Assembly (NCBI GenBank): GCA_905215405.1 | Contig: CAJMQE010000082.1 | Span: forward strand, 1-16,010 | DNA: 16,010 nucleotides | Reading direction: 5' to 3' | Source: an uncultured bacterium | Lineage (GTDB): Bacteria > Bacillota > Clostridia > Lachnospirales > Lachnospiraceae | Shown here: piece after piece, positions 14,384-16,010 of the stretch | Position numbering within the stretch: position 1 is the first letter of the stretch | Layout: the number at the start of each line of letters is the position of its first letter | Notes under the pieces: model-generated | The model's input: only the letters and a program-made list of their open reading frames with translations | Told to the model about the DNA's origin: nothing | Databases searched by the model: none | Position numbers and translations under genes: made by a program

Positions 14384-14403
14384 TAGTATGGAAAAGTATA
14401 CTA
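14384..14403. promoter_or_regulatory. Second candidate HxlR operator upstream of hxlR
   Basis: TAGTAT-N8-ATACTA, a perfect 6-bp dyad that ends two bases before the GGAGGG ribosome binding site (14406-14411). TATACT inside it looks like a -10 box, but a start from there would fall within the ribosome binding site, so an operator or RNA hairpin is likelier. Confidence 0.4.
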
Positions 14404-14418
14404 TAGGAGGGCACTTAG

Positions 14419-14787
14419 ATGGCAAAGCCACAGAAGGAATTAACTTACGATGAATTCAAATCACTATCGATGAATGAACCATGTATTTCTACAGGCTGTC
14501 TGGTCATGCAGACTCTGGAACTACTCGGCGGAAAATGGCGCATGCTCGTTATTTACCAGCTTGCAAAAAAACCTACCTTTCGATTTGGAGAATTAAAAAA
14601 ATCCATCCCAGGAATCACCAACACTATGCTCACGACCGTGCTCAAAGATCTTGAACACAATCGCATTGTCAGCAGAAAACAATATACTGAAATTCCACCC
14701 CGCGTTGAGTATTCCCTGACGGAAAAAGGAAATGCACTGTTTCCAGTGTTTTATGAAATGGCGAAATGGGCGACACGCAACCCATGA
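14419..14787 (+). CDS. HxlR-family transcriptional regulator, redox-sensing type
   Basis: A 122-residue winged helix-turn-helix protein. The hallmark GGKWRMLVIYQL (37-48) and the recognition region KSIPGITNTMLTTVLKDLE (61-79) followed by the wing VEYSLTEKG (96-104) are clear. C27 is the conserved N-terminal cysteine, ten residues ahead of GGKW as in redox-sensing relatives such as YodB and HypR. A second cysteine, C22, makes an unusual PCISTGC pair. Relatives respond to quinones, aldehydes or disulfide stress through this residue. GGAGGG (14406-14411) sets the start. It is divergent from the DUF1858 operon, which it probably represses or activates from the overlapping promoters. Confidence 0.94.
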   Translation: MAKPQKELTYDEFKSLSMNEPCISTGCLVMQTLELLGGKWRMLVIYQLAKKPTFRFGELKKSIPGITNTMLTTVLKDLEHNRIVSRKQYTEIPPRVEYSLTEKGNALFPVFYEMAKWATRNP

Positions 14788-14810
14788 CTTTCATTACGAA
14801 CTGCTATTCC

Positions 14811-14860
14811 GGCAGACAGTTTATAGAGCATCTGTATCTTTATAAATTGTCTGCCTTTTT
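14811..14860 (+). terminator. Terminator of the HxlR-family gene
   Basis: Arms 14811-14825 and 14841-14855 form a 15-bp stem with one G-U pair, a 15-base loop and a run of five T. It starts 24 bases after the stop. Its right half lies within the degenerate 19-bp repeat. Confidence 0.88.
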
Positions 14861-14931
14861 ATAAATCATCTGTCTCTTTGTAAATCAAAAAAAACATACG
14901 TCTTTTATAAAGTATCTAACTCTTTATAATT
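14829..14931. repeat. Degenerate 19-bp tandem repeat after hxlR
   Basis: Five imperfect units resembling CATCTGTCTCTTTATAAAT: 14829-14847, 14848-14866, 14867-14885, then, after a 9-base A-rich insert, 14895-14912 and 14913-14931. Units 1 and 3 agree in 17 of 19 bases, others in about 14. The last unit overlaps the stop of the next gene. Confidence 0.65.
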
Positions 14932-15229
14932 CGATATCCTTGAGTGCAGGGATGTTGTTCCACTCGTCAATTCTGTCCTGATACTGATCTTTCAGCCAGG
15001 CAATGGCCTCTTCTCTGCCCTCTTCACTATATTCGAATTCTGCCTCTGTCTTCTTTTCCACAGCAGTATAATCAAATCCAAGCGGTCCCGGCCAGCAATA
15101 CGCAATCAGTTTAAAGTCAGGTTTATCCCCAGCTCTTTTAATCAGATAACGCATACCGCCCTGTACTCCTGAATATTTTCCACCATAATCAAAGAAATTA
15201 AATGGTAGTACTTCTTTATTATCAATCAT
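14924..15229 (-). CDS. Small conserved-looking protein of unknown function
   Basis: A 101-residue acidic, soluble-looking protein that I do not recognise with certainty. It begins MIDNKEVLPFNFFDYGGKYS, then GMRYLIKRAG, an aromatic WPGPLGFDY segment (residues 46-54), and ends in a charged helix (EEGREEAIAWLKDQYQDRIDEW). There are no signal peptide, membrane helix or cysteine motifs (one cysteine, C45). Proteins of this shape occur as hypotheticals in Clostridia, to my memory. GGTGAAAAG precedes the start. It lies 18 bases after the HAD phosphatase, so the two are probably cotranscribed. Its stop is inside a repeat unit. Confidence 0.8.
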   Translation of the reverse strand: MIDNKEVLPFNFFDYGGKYSGVQGGMRYLIKRAGDKPDFKLIAYCWPGPLGFDYTAVEKKTEAEFEYSEEGREEAIAWLKDQYQDRIDEWNNIPALKDIEL

Positions 15230-15247
15230 CTTTTCACCCGCTTTTTT

Positions 15248-15928
15248 CTACTTATCGCCTTTGCAGAGCATTCTGCCCAAGTCTTCCATTGTATCCGCAA
15301 TATAGGTTGCACCTGCTTCCTCTAGTTCTCCCTGTGAAGCATAGCCAAATCTGACCCCTACCGATTCAATTCCACATTTTGCAGCACCAATGATATCGTG
15401 TTTTCTGTCACCGATCATGACAACATCGTCTTTCTGGTCCTCTGTAATACGAAGTATCCGAAATACTTCCAAAATGACGTCCCATTTTTCCGCACGTCCA
15501 CCATTCAGTTCACTGCCTGTTACCACATCGAAGTACTCCTTCAATCCATACTTTTCAATGATCTTAACTGAATAAACTTCTGGTTTTGAAGTGGCTACAG
15601 CCAGTATTTTTCCCTCTGCCTTCAGCTGTGCAAGAATTTCATGAATTCCTTCATAAGCAGCATTTTCAAAAAGGCCTACGGTTCCAAAACGTTCTCTGTA
15701 TTTTTCGATTGCCCGCTCTGTTTCCTGTTCGTTCATTCCGTAAAATTCCATAAAAGAGTATTTTAAAGGGGGTCCAATAAAACACAGAAGATTATTCAGA
15801 TCAGGTTCCTCAATCCCCTGATCCTTTAACGCATACTGCACACTCTTTGTAATGCCTTCTTTAGGATCTGTCAGTGTTCCATCCAGATCAAATAAGATAT
15901 ATTTTTTTTCATTCAGATTTCTCATCAT
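15248..15928 (-). CDS. HAD-superfamily phosphatase, phosphoglycolate phosphatase/5'-nucleotidase-like
   Basis: A 226-residue haloacid dehalogenase-type hydrolase. Motif I is FDLDGTLTDP (nucleophile D14, acid D16); motif II is ATSKPE (T113, K115); motif III is VMIGDRKHDIIGA (D174, D178). The alpha-helical cap (about 20-85) is inserted after motif I, as in subfamily IA. LLCFIGPPLKYSF in the cap is typical of the Gph/YjjG-like group that dephosphorylates small metabolites or nucleotides; the substrate is unknown. GGAG lies 5 to 8 bases before the tandem ATGATG start, so either ATG may be used. The upstream region consists of a 7-bp repeat array that may hold or replace its promoter. Confidence 0.93.
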   Translation of the reverse strand: MMRNLNEKKYILFDLDGTLTDPKEGITKSVQYALKDQGIEEPDLNNLLCFIGPPLKYSFMEFYGMNEQETERAIEKYRERFGTVGLFENAAYEGIHEILAQLKAEGKILAVATSKPEVYSVKIIEKYGLKEYFDVVTGSELNGGRAEKWDVILEVFRILRITEDQKDDVVMIGDRKHDIIGAAKCGIESVGVRFGYASQGELEEAGATYIADTMEDLGRMLCKGDK

Positions 15929-15948
15929 TTTTCTCCAGTCATTTTATC

Positions 15949-16010
15949 CATTGCTCATTGCTCATTGCTCATTGCTCATTGCTCATTGCTCATTGCTCAT
16001 TGCTCATTGC
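15949..16010. repeat. Perfect 7-bp tandem repeat running off the window
   Basis: CATTGCT repeated without error: eight full copies and six bases of a ninth up to the window edge. It begins 20 bases upstream of the phosphatase start. The minus strand reads AGCAATG per unit and contains stops in every frame; the plus strand is open in every frame. Confidence 0.97.

Noticed and set aside
14397..14402. TATACT as the -10 box of hxlR.
   Set aside because: Transcription would start inside the ribosome binding site. TTGACT-17-TATACT at 14314-14342 is a much better promoter.
15949..16010. CRISPR or coding heptapeptide repeat (HCSLLIA on plus).
   Set aside because: There are no spacers. The open plus frame is a by-product of a stop-free 7-mer and has no start or neighbouring plus-strand gene in view.

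Overview
This 16 kb window is a chromosomal segment from a low-to-moderate GC Gram-positive anaerobe, most likely a gut Lachnospiraceae-type Clostridia. The signs are strong AGGAGG-type ribosome binding sites, sigma-A promoters, intrinsic terminators with T tracts, a CIRCE (HrcA) operator in front of clpB, an abundance of ferredoxin- and flavin-based redox proteins, and the protein families themselves. The family-level placement is inference. No rRNA, tRNA, insertion sequence, phage gene or CRISPR array was seen.

Left part (1-4436): a MATE efflux transporter and the disaggregase ClpB, both on the minus strand. Each has its own sigma-A promoter, and clpB has a strong terminator before the MATE promoter. 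The clpB promoter overlaps a CIRCE element.

Centre (4437-10809): seven closely packed minus-strand genes read in the order membrane-anchored flavodoxin, DUF4405 membrane protein, aldo/keto reductase, YqhD-like iron/zinc alcohol dehydrogenase, Isf-like iron-sulfur flavoprotein, flavin reductase-like protein, flavodoxin lipoprotein. Gaps are 0 to about 75 bases. A divergent MerR-family regulator with a cysteine at the position used by AdhR/NmlR-type electrophile sensors sits upstream. Between them lies a minus-strand promoter with the 19-base spacer typical of MerR-activated promoters, containing nested dyads, and overlapping face to face with the regulator's own promoter. The operon leader is about 400 nt long and carries an 11-copy, 12-bp tandem repeat. 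The likely theme is reduction of reactive carbonyls or electrophiles, coupled to flavin and flavodoxin electron carriers, two of which are predicted to be outside the membrane. The combination with DUF4405 is the best candidate for an undescribed system here.

Right centre (10810-12758): an AKR5-type aldo/keto reductase and a divergent LysR-family regulator, with overlapping promoters between them.

Right part (12759-14931): a probable minus-strand operon of DUF1858 redox-disulfide protein, ferritin-like di-iron protein and ferredoxin-nitroreductase fusion, with a divergent HxlR regulator carrying the conserved sensor-type cysteine. Again the two promoters overlap and share their -10 region. 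Behind hxlR lies a terminator merged with a degenerate 19-bp repeat.

Right edge (14924-16010): a HAD phosphatase and a small unrecognised protein as a two-gene unit. A perfect 7-bp tandem repeat starts 20 bases upstream of the phosphatase and runs off the window.

Overall, three regulators of different families (MerR, LysR, HxlR) sit within about 4.5 kb. Each is divergent from the redox genes it probably controls, so the region looks like a redox and electrophile-response island.
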